Below, piece by piece: positions 7,661 to 12,798 of a DNA stretch of 22,730 nt (the first letter of the stretch is position 1; every line of letters begins with the position of its first letter). The DNA is from a virus: IMG/VR virus record IMGVR_UViG_3300045115_000108, positions 1 through 22,730 of that record; one strand, 5' to 3'. A program made the translations under genes and the position numbers. The notes below the pieces were generated by a model, which saw nothing but the letters and a program-made list of their open reading frames with translations, was not told the DNA's origin and searched no databases.

Positions 7661-7795
7661 ACGTCCGGATCATTCCGGTTGCGCCTACGGGAGCGGCGCG
7701 CTATAATCAAAAGGCAACAAACCTATTTGGTATCGTGGAGCACAAAATAGCTCCCAAGCCTTTTGAGGCTCCGCGATATTGAATAGGTTTTTTTA
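7661..7795 (+). ncRNA. Candidate ~135-nt noncoding RNA with switch-like terminator
   Basis: Its own promoter ends at 7654 and a strong terminator ends at 7794, with no credible ORF between. Hairpin 1 is CCGGA/TCCGG with a 4-nt loop (7665-7678). Hairpin 2 is GCGCC/GGCGC (7681-7699). Hairpin 3 is the terminator (7719-7790). TCAAAAGGC (7707-7715) is perfectly complementary to GCCTTTTGA (7758-7766) in the loop of hairpin 3, giving a pseudoknot or, because the 22-bp stem is long and the linker only 3 nt, a competing fold. GGAG 7737-7740 can also pair with CTCC 7751-7754. A trans-acting phage small RNA or an attenuator for the downstream region are the two readings. No known RNA family was recognised. 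Confidence 0.6.
7719..7794 (+). terminator. Terminator with 22-bp helix
   Basis: 7719-7740 pairs along its whole length with 7769-7790: AAACCTATT/AATAGGTTT, three G-U wobbles, then TATCGTGGAG/CTCCGCGATA with one more wobble. T7 follows at 7788-7794. The 28-nt loop carries the 9-nt segment complementary to 7707-7715. Confidence 0.8.
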
Positions 7796-7989
7796 TGGAA
7801 ACTCATCAACCAGCACTTTGTACCCTCCCTGATTGTCTCGGGTATTATCCTCCACCCTGTTACGTCTCTAGGGCTGATGTGAGCCGTTCTAGGTCATTGT
7901 ACGGGCGCATAATATGTCACTGGGATATGAAGCTCATTGAGACTGGAAAACGAGAACATTCCGGGGAATACGCAAAAAAATTTCATTGA
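7795..7989 (+). CDS. Possible small Cys/His protein
   Basis: 64 codons from ATG 7795, directly after the terminator T-run, with only AGG (7785-7787, inside the terminator helix) as SD. The product has CTLPDC, a further Cys at 22 and an ICHWD motif near residue 42, then a charged tail (ETGKREHSGEYAKKFH). It could be a zinc-binding mini-protein like others in this block. Against it are the poor start context and the fact that the same DNA also folds into hairpins, for example GGCT-GATGTG-AGCC flanked by CTAG repeats near 7868-7893. If real, translation would depend on read-through of the terminator. Confidence 0.35.
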   Translation: METHQPALCTLPDCLGYYPPPCYVSRADVSRSRSLYGRIICHWDMKLIETGKREHSGEYAKKFH

Positions 7990-8410
7990 CTGCTGCATGA
8001 TGGGTTTGCTTGGCGCGGGCAGGCACCAACGATCCCATCATGGAACAGTCAATCACTGTTCCGGGGATAAAGAAGCCATCATAATGGCAAGCGCGGGATA
8101 GGAGACCGTGTAGGGGCTGAAAACGAACCGCATCCCGGCCCATACTACACAAAGATTGGAACGGCTTGGGAATGACCTAGAGGGGTTTAGGTTTGGGCCT
8201 TCACCCGTTTAGGCGAAGTCGCCGTTTATTTCAAACAGTCCGTCTCCGGCTGGGGAACGCAATACCACCGTTGAGGGGAAGAGGAGAAAGTAGAACAGAG
8301 AGCCTATACCTCCGTGGGTATTTAAGGCAGACAATGTAGTGGTAAAGACAAAAACGGCGAGCCGGACAAAATCCGGAAGAGAAAAAACTATTTACGCCGC
8401 TTCTCCCCTC
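7985..8410 (+). ncRNA. Candidate large structured RNA (~430 nt)
   Basis: There is no convincing ORF but an unusual density of perfect helices. ATTGACTG 7985-7992 pairs with CAGTCAAT 8046-8053, enclosing CATGATGGG 7996-8004 with CCCATCATG 8034-8042. GGAACAG 8042-8048 can instead pair with CTGTTCC 8056-8062. GCCAT-CATA-ATGGC forms at 8075-8088. CGGGAT 8094-8099/ATCCCG 8132-8137 crosses GTGTAG 8108-8113/CTACAC 8145-8150, a pseudoknot. AACGGC 8160-8165 pairs with GCCGTT 8221-8226 around ACCTA/TAGGT 8175-8192. A bulged hairpin occupies 8302-8328. CGGCG 8355-8359/CGCCG 8395-8399 encloses CCGGA-CAAAA-TCCGG. GAGGGGA 8273-8279 pairs with TCCCCTC 8404-8410. Size and phage context recall ornate phage RNAs such as GOLLD or ROOL, but no match was recognised. 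No promoter was found directly upstream. Confidence 0.5.
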
Positions 8411-8560
8411 CCTCCGGACTCCAATGAAAATAGATCCAAAGACAGAGGATGTAGAAATATACCATCCCCATTATTGCTCCTTTGTTCAATGTGCATATGC
8501 CGTCATTGTGAATGCTATCCGTGGAATTCGTCAATAGGGCGGTTTGACGCGCTTTCTCTC
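8411..8560. other. Intergenic, no clear gene
   Basis: It holds a small hairpin (GGATG/CATCC around 8448-8466). The plus- and minus-strand frames through it have unnatural, low-complexity products. Nothing else is supportable up to the promoter at 8564. Confidence 0.4.
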
Positions 8561-8563
8561 CCC

Positions 8564-8593
8564 TTGACATAACCGCTTGCCGTTTGATAGCGT
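8564..8593 (+). promoter_or_regulatory. Leaderless-type promoter (TTGACA-N18-TAGCGT)
   Basis: TTGACA 8564-8569, 18-nt spacer, TAGCGT 8588-8593, then 6 nt to ATG 8600, so transcription should begin at or next to the start codon. The spacer contains AACCGC-TT-GCCGTT, a near-dyad also found in the promoter at 9564. Confidence 0.72.
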
Positions 8594-8599
8594 GGAAGT

Positions 8600-8824
8600 A
8601 TGACCACTGAGACATTCACGGACCGGAACGGTCACACGATCGAAGTAGGAAAGCATATGCTCATGAGTCAGTACGGCGACCGGTTTTATGTTGTTGACGA
8701 CGTCGTCCTGGGAATTTCGATCCTTAATGTCCGGACCGGAACGCTAGAGAAGCTGACCGGGGACATTGCCTCAGAGCTTTTGATTGCCGCAATTATTGTT
8801 GAAACGATCGGAGGAGGAACGTGA
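8600..8824 (+). CDS. Hypothetical small protein, first gene of accessory operon
   Basis: 74 residues; the start is fixed by the promoter whose -10 ends 6 nt before ATG 8600, implying a leaderless mRNA. The N-terminal half alternates polar and hydrophobic residues like a small beta-barrel (KHMLMSQYGDRFYVVDDVV). The C-terminus is an aliphatic helix (ELLIAAIIVETI). No family was recognised. The 3' end carries GGAGGAGG, the SD of the next frame, whose GTG overlaps this stop. First of a run of small genes through 9547. Confidence 0.6.
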   Translation: MTTETFTDRNGHTIEVGKHMLMSQYGDRFYVVDDVVLGISILNVRTGTLEKLTGDIASELLIAAIIVETIGGGT

Positions 8825-8925
8825 CCGCAACACAGCTTGTCAGCCTTCTCAATTTTGTCCGGAGCATCGAATGCACCGAAACAAGACATATCTGGTGGCA
8901 ATTTTGGCATTGGTTTCGTCTATGA
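8821..8925 (+). CDS. Trp-rich 34-residue ORF
   Basis: GTG 8821 overlaps the upstream stop (GTGA) and sits 6 nt after a strong SD (GGAGG, 8811-8815). The product is 34 residues, with an N-terminal helix (TATQLVSLLNFVRSIECTE) and an aromatic end containing HIWWQFWHWFRL, four Trp within ten residues. The stop lies 3 nt before the next ATG, so three genes are translationally linked. The excellent SD and tight spacing argue for a real gene. A membrane-interface peptide is possible; the function is unknown. Confidence 0.55.
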   Translation: MTATQLVSLLNFVRSIECTETRHIWWQFWHWFRL

Positions 8926-8928
8926 ACT

Positions 8929-9144
8929 ATGAATTGCGAACTTTTATGGACCGTTCCGGGAATTTTCGGCTGTCCGGTATGTTTGGGAAAGGGATGGGTC
9001 GTCCATCATGAGGACGGACACACTCCGGGAATGCAGATCATCATTCCTTGTCACCGCTGTTGCCGGCACGATCAAGGATGGTACGTTGTTCATTCCGGAA
9101 TTAGACTGTATTATTGTATGATCTGCGGCACGAAGGCGGACTGA
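8929..9144 (+). CDS. Zinc-finger mini-protein (three CxxC motifs)
   Basis: 71 residues from ATG 8929, 3 nt after the preceding stop. CPVC (Cys15/18) in CPVCLGKGW, CHRC (Cys41/44) and CMIC (Cys63/66) form a compact zinc-binding layout reminiscent of the DnaJ-type CxxCxGxG ribbon. A role in protein or nucleic-acid binding is likely but no target can be named. It belongs to the operon started at 8600. No independent SD is visible, so coupling to the preceding ORF is probable. Confidence 0.6.
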   Translation: MNCELLWTVPGIFGCPVCLGKGWVVHHEDGHTPGMQIIIPCHRCCRHDQGWYVVHSGIRLYYCMICGTKAD

Positions 9145-9148
9145 TTCT

Positions 9149-9295
9149 ATGCGGGTACATATTAAGAATAATCGGTACGCACGAAGCGGAAGACGGACAA
9201 CGATGAGACCATTTTGCCCGCATCCTGAGGAAAGTAGGAGAAAATCATCATTTGGCGTTTTATACTGTATCCGATGCAACCGGAATATCGAATAA
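9149..9295 (+). CDS. Small basic zinc-ribbon protein
   Basis: 48 residues from ATG 9149, 4 nt after the preceding stop. The N-terminal half is Arg-rich (YARSGRRTTMRP). FCPHP and YCIRC near residues 23 and 41 could form one zinc site. Spacing to both neighbours is tight and the frame is compositionally like them. Its function is unknown; nucleic-acid binding is likely from charge. Confidence 0.5.
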   Translation: MRVHIKNNRYARSGRRTTMRPFCPHPEESRRKSSFGVLYCIRCNRNIE

Positions 9296-9307
9296 GGGAA
9301 ACAGCCT

Positions 9308-9547
9308 ATGGGAAAGAAAATAGACATTACTGAATTCGCCCGACAGGGCGGCAATGCGTTCAAACAAAAGTACGGGCCGACCCGATACTCTGCCATGGGA
9401 AAAAAAAGCGCGGCGAAAAAGTCCCCGGAGTTTTACCGGAAGTTCTCGTCTCTTGGTATCCTGGCCCGGAAGAAGAAACGCGAGGATAAGGAAAAAGACA
9501 AACGCAATCCGATGATGCAGGTAGCGGTTCTTCTCGAGGGAGATTAG
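9308..9547 (+). CDS. Small basic protein, possibly nucleic-acid binding
   Basis: 79 residues, very Lys-rich (KKSAAKK, KKKREDKEKDKR). The N-terminal half reads ITEFARQGGNAFKQKYGPTR, a GG-Ala-Lys-Tyr-Gly pattern seen in small basic proteins of bacteria and phages, then SAMGKK. A weak SD, AGGGAA, lies before ATG 9308. Last gene of the 8600-9547 operon. No enzymatic function is suggested. Confidence 0.6.
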   Translation: MGKKIDITEFARQGGNAFKQKYGPTRYSAMGKKSAAKKSPEFYRKFSSLGILARKKKREDKEKDKRNPMMQVAVLLEGD

Positions 9548-9563
9548 CCACGAAATTGACCCC

Positions 9564-9593
9564 TTGACAAAACCGCAAGCCGTTTAGTAGTGT
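9564..9593 (+). promoter_or_regulatory. Leaderless-type promoter (TTGACA-N18-TAGTGT)
   Basis: TTGACA 9564-9569, 18-nt spacer, TAGTGT 9588-9593, then 6 nt to ATG 9600. The block 9561-9602 matches 8561-8602 at 34 of 42 positions, including the spacer dyad AACCGC-AA-GCCGTT, so both operons are probably co-regulated. Confidence 0.72.
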
Positions 9594-9599
9594 GGATAT

Positions 9600-10241
9600 A
9601 TGGACTACAGAACACAGCGGATGTTGAGACGGAAACAGATTCAACGAAGACGCCTTGCAGCTATTAAGCGGATGGCGATCTGGGATTACCTCTATGTCGG
9701 ATTCAGCGCATTCGTTCTTCTGTCAGCCTCATCCGGAATCGTGAGTATAGGAAAGTCCGCAGTTTCACGCCTTGCCTCTTTTCATATTCCACCGGTCGTC
9801 ATCGTCAAGGCAGCTGCGATTCCTTCTCCTACGCCGACGCCAACTCCGAAAGAAGACGAACGGATAAGAAAACTCCGTACCTATCTTTCCTCGAAACATT
9901 CCCCGCTTGCCGAATATGCTTCGCTTATTGTTTCCGAAGCAGACAAAAATGACATCGGATGGACCAAGGTCGCGGCAATTTCCGGAAAGGAATCATCATA
10001 CGGCAAACGGATTCCGGGTGGATCATACAACGCCTGGGGAATCGGAGGAAGCTCATTTCATTATTTTTCCTCTTGGGAAGAAGGTATCCGATATGTGTCC
10101 CGGATGCTCGGGGAGAAGTACAAATGGAACGAGAATAAGGGAATCCAGGCGAAGTATTGTCCGGATTCCGACGGGTGTGCGAAGGACTGGACGAATACGG
10201 TGACACAGTTTAGCTTTGACATTTTGTATACGGAGGAATAG
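9600..10241 (+). CDS. Membrane-anchored lysozyme/transglycosylase-like wall hydrolase
   Basis: 213 residues; start fixed by the leaderless-type promoter. A basic cytoplasmic N-terminus (RRKQIQRRRL), a membrane helix (about 31-50) and a Thr-Pro linker (SPTPTPTPKE, 76-85) lead into a glucosaminidase/lytic-transglycosylase-like domain. Probable catalytic Glu131 lies in AAISGKESSYG, followed by NAWGIGG (144-150) and FSSWEEGIRY (156-165), the usual signature of that fold. A Cys pair (187, 193) may form a disulfide. The enzyme would sit outside the membrane, tethered by the linker. That suits peptidoglycan remodelling or superinfection control rather than bulk lysis, since it is far from the lysis cassette. 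Confidence 0.78.
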   Translation: MDYRTQRMLRRKQIQRRRLAAIKRMAIWDYLYVGFSAFVLLSASSGIVSIGKSAVSRLASFHIPPVVIVKAAAIPSPTPTPTPKEDERIRKLRTYLSSKHSPLAEYASLIVSEADKNDIGWTKVAAISGKESSYGKRIPGGSYNAWGIGGSSFHYFSSWEEGIRYVSRMLGEKYKWNENKGIQAKYCPDSDGCAKDWTNTVTQFSFDILYTEE

Positions 10242-10522
10242 CGACAGAAGAAAAATTATATCAACTGCTTGAGGATGGAGAAAATTTAGTACGGAAAGCA
10301 GCAAAAAAGATTTTTGATTCAAACGCCACAGATCGATATCAATCGTATTTATCGAATGTACATCAGGTGGTGATTGAAAGACATGCGAAATGCGGATGTA
10401 CCCACGCCGCGTTTATTCATGCAATCTCGACTCTTAAATATTTTATGGTATATCCGCGTGAGGTTATTCTTGATATGGAGTCTTTTTTGAAAAGCGGAAA
10501 CATTGAATTTGAATCGTGTTGA
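10238..10522 (+). CDS. Hypothetical protein with no standard start codon
   Basis: The frame 10220-10522 encodes a natural-looking globular protein (EEKLYQLLEDGENLVRKAAK, then a Cys/His patch AKCGCTHAAFIHAI) but has no ATG, GTG or TTG near its beginning. ATA 10238 overlaps the upstream TAG as ATAG, in the position where ATGA overlaps occur elsewhere in this genome, directly after GGAGGA. The 94-residue extent assumes that ATA. A rare ATA start, a mutated ATG or an inactive gene are all possible. No family was recognised. Confidence 0.5.
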   Translation: MATEEKLYQLLEDGENLVRKAAKKIFDSNATDRYQSYLSNVHQVVIERHAKCGCTHAAFIHAISTLKYFMVYPREVILDMESFLKSGNIEFESC

Positions 10523-10530
10523 TATATTTT

Positions 10531-10553
10531 CTCTCCCCCGGGGGCGCGCTGGA
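10531..10553 (+). repeat. GC-rich inverted repeat, left copy
   Basis: It shares the blocks CTCTCCC, GGGCGCG and GCTGGA, in the same order, with the reverse complement of 10811-10833. The two copies flank the 69-residue gene at 10575. It contains the palindrome CCCCCGGGGG. Confidence 0.45.
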
Positions 10554-10574
10554 CGTCCGGAAAGGAGGACAACT

Positions 10575-10784
10575 ATGAAAAAACTCATCAACGAGAAAAG
10601 ATTTTGGATCGCAGTAGGCGAACGCGCTCAGGCTAACCCAAAACTTTCATCTCGGAGCGATATACCGTCTGTGGTCAATGATGCAGTATCGGATATTGTC
10701 AAGCAGGTGAATAAGGAAGCTTTCGACCTTGCAGGATCGGAAGGAGTCAATAAACTTGCTGAATCTTTGTTGATGTATTTTTAA
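10575..10784 (+). CDS. Hypothetical helical protein
   Basis: 69 residues; ATG 10575 follows a perfect AAAGGAGG SD, so the longer frame from TTG 10503 is rejected. The sequence is all-helical and polar (KKLINEKRFWIAVGERAQAN; VVNDAVSDIVKQVNKEAFDL) with no recognised motif. The gene is enclosed by an imperfect GC-rich inverted repeat and followed by a weak terminator, so it forms an isolated unit. Confidence 0.65.
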   Translation: MKKLINEKRFWIAVGERAQANPKLSSRSDIPSVVNDAVSDIVKQVNKEAFDLAGSEGVNKLAESLLMYF

Positions 10785-10805
10785 GTAGGTAACCCTTAGT
10801 TTTTT
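10781..10805 (+). terminator. Weak terminator candidate
   Basis: TAAG-ta-GG-taa-CC-CTTA ends in GTTTTTT, overlapping the stop of the gene at 10575. The stem is short, so termination may be partial. Confidence 0.4.
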
Positions 10806-10810
10806 GGCGC

Positions 10811-10833
10811 GCTCCAGCCGCGCCCGGGAGAGA
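10811..10833 (-). repeat. GC-rich inverted repeat, right copy
   Basis: Imperfect reverse-complement partner of 10531-10553. It is part of a local hairpin as well: GGCGCG 10806-10811 pairs with CGCGCC 10819-10824. Confidence 0.45.
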
Positions 10834-10855
10834 GAATAAGCATATCGTAGTACGG

Positions 10856-11101
10856 ATGAAAAATAAACGCAATATGGACGATGAAATCTATCAGGGAAAG
10901 TTTTTTGAGTTTGGGGAGGGAGACGAGACTATTCTTGTTTGTCCGGCGTGTCCTCAAGATAGGAAATATCTTAGGCAAGGCTCTGTCGTCTTCGTAAAAA
11001 ACGGATTTGGCGATATTGATCGAATTGAATTTGAAAATTGGGTATGTAAGAAACATGGCTCAGTTCGACCGGAATGGTACTGGAAAGGAGATTTTGTATG
11101 A
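10856..11101 (+). CDS. Zinc-ribbon protein
   Basis: 81 residues from ATG 10856; ATG 10874 is an alternative start. CPAC (Cys29/32) and CKKH (Cys64/His67) make one zinc site in a small beta-rich protein. The C-terminus is aromatic (EWYWKGDFV). The stop overlaps the next ATG. The last codons contain the strong SD (AAAGGAG) of the following ORF. Its partner is unknown. Confidence 0.6.
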   Translation: MKNKRNMDDEIYQGKFFEFGEGDETILVCPACPQDRKYLRQGSVVFVKNGFGDIDRIEFENWVCKKHGSVRPEWYWKGDFV

Positions 11102-11223
11102 AGTATCACTCGGAGTCCGAATCAAAAAAAACGCTACAACTGGGGGAATCAGAACGGATACAAACGGTTTCCGGAAAAGGGAAGTTTTTGTGTATGACGT
11201 TGGTAGTAGGAAGGGAAGAATAG
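11098..11223 (+). CDS. 41-residue hypothetical peptide
   Basis: ATG 11098 overlaps the upstream stop as ATGA and lies 7 nt after a strong AAAGGAG, so this short frame is preferred to a longer frame at 11007-11267 that lacks an SD. The product is polar (KYHSESESKKTLQLGESERI) with a hydrophobic end (KFLCMTLVVG). Function unknown. Confidence 0.55.
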   Translation: MKYHSESESKKTLQLGESERIQTVSGKGKFLCMTLVVGREE

Positions 11224-11279
11224 TTTTTTCCCGCCAGGATATGGTGCATCGCATGGCTATATCCTGAGGGGAGAAAATT

Positions 11280-11435
11280 ATGATATTCATGACGAAACTT
11301 CAATTCGCAGAATTACTCCTTCGGGCAATCAGGGATTACGAGGGATGCACGGAAGACGATGAGCGAAGCGACGTTGTCCAGGCTCTGATTTATGATCTGG
11401 AAAACGGCATACAGGAGGAAGAATTAGAAAAATAA
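11280..11435 (+). CDS. 51-residue acidic helical protein
   Basis: ATG 11280 follows GAGGGGAG at good spacing; ATG 11289 is an alternative. The product has a helix LQFAELLLRAIRDYEG and an acidic C-terminus (EEELEK), as in small phage regulators or DNA mimics. The next gene starts 3 nt after the stop, indicating an operon. No family was recognised. Confidence 0.6.
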   Translation: MIFMTKLQFAELLLRAIRDYEGCTEDDERSDVVQALIYDLENGIQEEELEK

Positions 11436-11438
11436 CGT

Positions 11439-11822
11439 ATGGAACAAAAACGCATCCAACGAAAACGCAAAAAGGGGTGGAAGATGCCGTTAAATACGGT
11501 ATACGTTGGACGCGGATCGTTCTGGGGAAACCCTTTCCGCGTAGGAACTCCGGTAACTAACGGCGCTCTGGCTATCGTGACATTCAATCTGGACGCATTC
11601 AGCTATAGGAAATTTAGGGATTCCGGTGGGTATCCGGTCCCTGACATCAAAACCTGCCTGTCTTTCTACCAGAAATGGCTGACCTGGAGACTTGCTGCCG
11701 GTATGGGGAAGGACAAAGGATTGGAACGGATCAAAGAGCTTAATGGAAAAAATTTGTGTTGCTGGTGTCCGCTCGATAAGCCATGCCATGCCGATATATT
11801 ATTGAAAATTGCGAATCATTAG
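11439..11822 (+). CDS. DUF4326-family protein
   Basis: 127 residues. The N-terminus KKGWKMPLNTVYVGRGSFWG, the following NPF, and the C-terminus CCWCPLDKPCHADIL (about 107-121) are the defining pattern of DUF4326, widespread in phages. The Cys/His cluster at the end (Cys107, 108, 110, 115, His116) looks metal- or active-site-like. The biochemical role of the family is not established to my knowledge; a nucleotide- or nucleic-acid-related role has been suspected. Length matches the family. It follows the preceding small gene by 3 nt. Confidence 0.85.
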   Translation: MEQKRIQRKRKKGWKMPLNTVYVGRGSFWGNPFRVGTPVTNGALAIVTFNLDAFSYRKFRDSGGYPVPDIKTCLSFYQKWLTWRLAAGMGKDKGLERIKELNGKNLCCWCPLDKPCHADILLKIANH

Positions 11823-11824
11823 CT

Positions 11825-12121
11825 ATGAAAACTAAAGAAGAAAAGCTGGTTTCAACAGTACAAAAAATAATAAATGATGCGATTTTACTCGGAGAAACAA
11901 GACAAGATACTCCTAAAAATAAATTTGAATTAGATCAACGAATTTACATATTACTCAAACAACAAAGGGAAGAAATAAAGAACGTATTATATGGTCTTAA
12001 TTGGATAAAAATACTTAATGATGCAATCAAATCACGACCACTAAGCTGGAATGACAACCCGGTACGTGAATGGAGAAACGCTAGTGATGAAATTTGTTTT
12101 GAGGTCATTAGGAGTTTATAA
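11825..12121 (+). CDS. Hypothetical protein, A/T-rich
   Basis: 98 residues from ATG 11825, 2 nt after the previous stop; an in-frame ATG at 11783 inside the DUF4326 gene is less likely. The product is helical and Lys/Asn/Ile-rich (MKTKEEKLVSTVQKIINDAI; LLKQQREEIKNVLYGLNWIK). Codons are clearly more A/T-rich than in the genes on either side, suggesting recent acquisition. A strong SD for the next gene (TTAGGAG) lies at its end. The family was not recognised. Confidence 0.65.
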   Translation: MKTKEEKLVSTVQKIINDAILLGETRQDTPKNKFELDQRIYILLKQQREEIKNVLYGLNWIKILNDAIKSRPLSWNDNPVREWRNASDEICFEVIRSL

Positions 12122-12122
12122 A

Positions 12123-12293
12123 ATGAATAAGTATATCGGAGATGATAAGCACTTGCTTAATTACGAAGATGGTCACATCAGGATAGATTGTTGGTGTGAA
12201 CCGGAACTCGTACATGATGGAGACGATCATTATTTATTACACAAAGACAAAGACGGTCATACAATTTTGAATGATCCTAAATTTGAAAATTGA
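12123..12293 (+). CDS. 56-residue Asp/His-rich hypothetical protein
   Basis: ATG 12123 has TTAGGAG about 9 nt upstream. The product is rich in Asp and His (CWCEPELVHDGDDHYLLHKD) with a CWC pair, so metal binding is plausible. It reads like a small beta-hairpin protein. It shares the A/T-rich composition of the preceding gene and may have arrived with it. Confidence 0.55.
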   Translation: MNKYIGDDKHLLNYEDGHIRIDCWCEPELVHDGDDHYLLHKDKDGHTILNDPKFEN

Positions 12294-12294
12294 T

Positions 12295-12603
12295 ATGAGC
12301 AGAATGAATAGAGCCATGCGCGCATACGATGAACTTAAACGGGTATACCCTCACGGACTCCTTGCCTGTGAGCTCACGCGCCTTCTCCGGGTCGATTTTT
12401 CCGGACGACCAATAAACGAGCTCATCCACGGTCACCATGTTGCCGTCAGAAGCATCTATCAGACCCACAACGGTCATCACGAGAAGCGGTACTTTCTCCA
12501 GGACCCGCCACCCAGGCCAGCACAGTATATCCTTATCGATAATCTTCACAATAAAAAGCTATCGTATGTGCCAGCTGTTCAACAGCAATTAAACTATGAG
12601 TAA
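12295..12603 (+). CDS. Hypothetical protein, possible small DNA-binding domain
   Basis: 102 residues from ATG 12295, one base after the previous stop; ATG 12304 is an alternative. The central part (YPHGLLACELTRLLRVDFSG) followed by two His-rich turns (HGHHVAVRSI; THNGHHEKRYFL) has a helix-turn-helix plus beta-wing feel. This is typical of phage proteins that choose between cell-type or host-state signals, but no family was identified. It overlaps the next gene by 8 bases. Confidence 0.6.
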   Translation: MSRMNRAMRAYDELKRVYPHGLLACELTRLLRVDFSGRPINELIHGHHVAVRSIYQTHNGHHEKRYFLQDPPPRPAQYILIDNLHNKKLSYVPAVQQQLNYE

Positions 12604-12796
12604 TGTCGTTATTTATAAGCGTGAGGACGATCCGGTAGCAGTAAGGATCAGTATGGGCATGACAGACGAAATGGGGTATATTGTATATAGGGGCTCTCTT
12701 CGGGACGTACAAAAGGCATTTCAAACGCTCTATACCGCCATGATGAAACTGACGGAGGAAGCGCCGGTCGATCCGAGATACCGGCATATACACTAA
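12596..12796 (+). CDS. 66-residue hypothetical protein
   Basis: ATG 12596 overlaps the previous gene by 8 bases. The product has a beta-rich start (NVVIYKREDDPVAVRISMGM) and a helix (SLRDVQKAFQTLYTAMMKL). It ends 2 nt before the next ATG, in an obvious operon. No motif was recognised. Confidence 0.6.
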   Translation: MSNVVIYKREDDPVAVRISMGMTDEMGYIVYRGSLRDVQKAFQTLYTAMMKLTEEAPVDPRYRHIH

Positions 12797-12798
12797 AC

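Noticed and set aside
7532-7750. 72-codon plus-strand frame
   Set aside because: It covers the pyrimidine tract, the promoter and the small RNA; composition is that of non-coding DNA.
7985-8410. tRNA or CRISPR array in the structured region
   Set aside because: No cloverleaf with a TTCRA loop and no regularly spaced direct repeats were seen.
8339-8615. Frames on both strands across 8339-8615
   Set aside because: Products are low-complexity and unnatural, starts lack SDs, and the minus frame runs through the promoter at 8564.
10503-10574. 24-codon extension of the gene at 10575
   Set aside because: A perfect AAAGGAGG precedes ATG 10575, and the extension overlaps the gene ending at 10522 and the GC-rich repeat.
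11007-11267. 86-codon frame overlapping 11098-11223
   Set aside because: No SD and a start inside the preceding zinc-ribbon gene; the 41-codon frame has a strong SD and an ATGA overlap.
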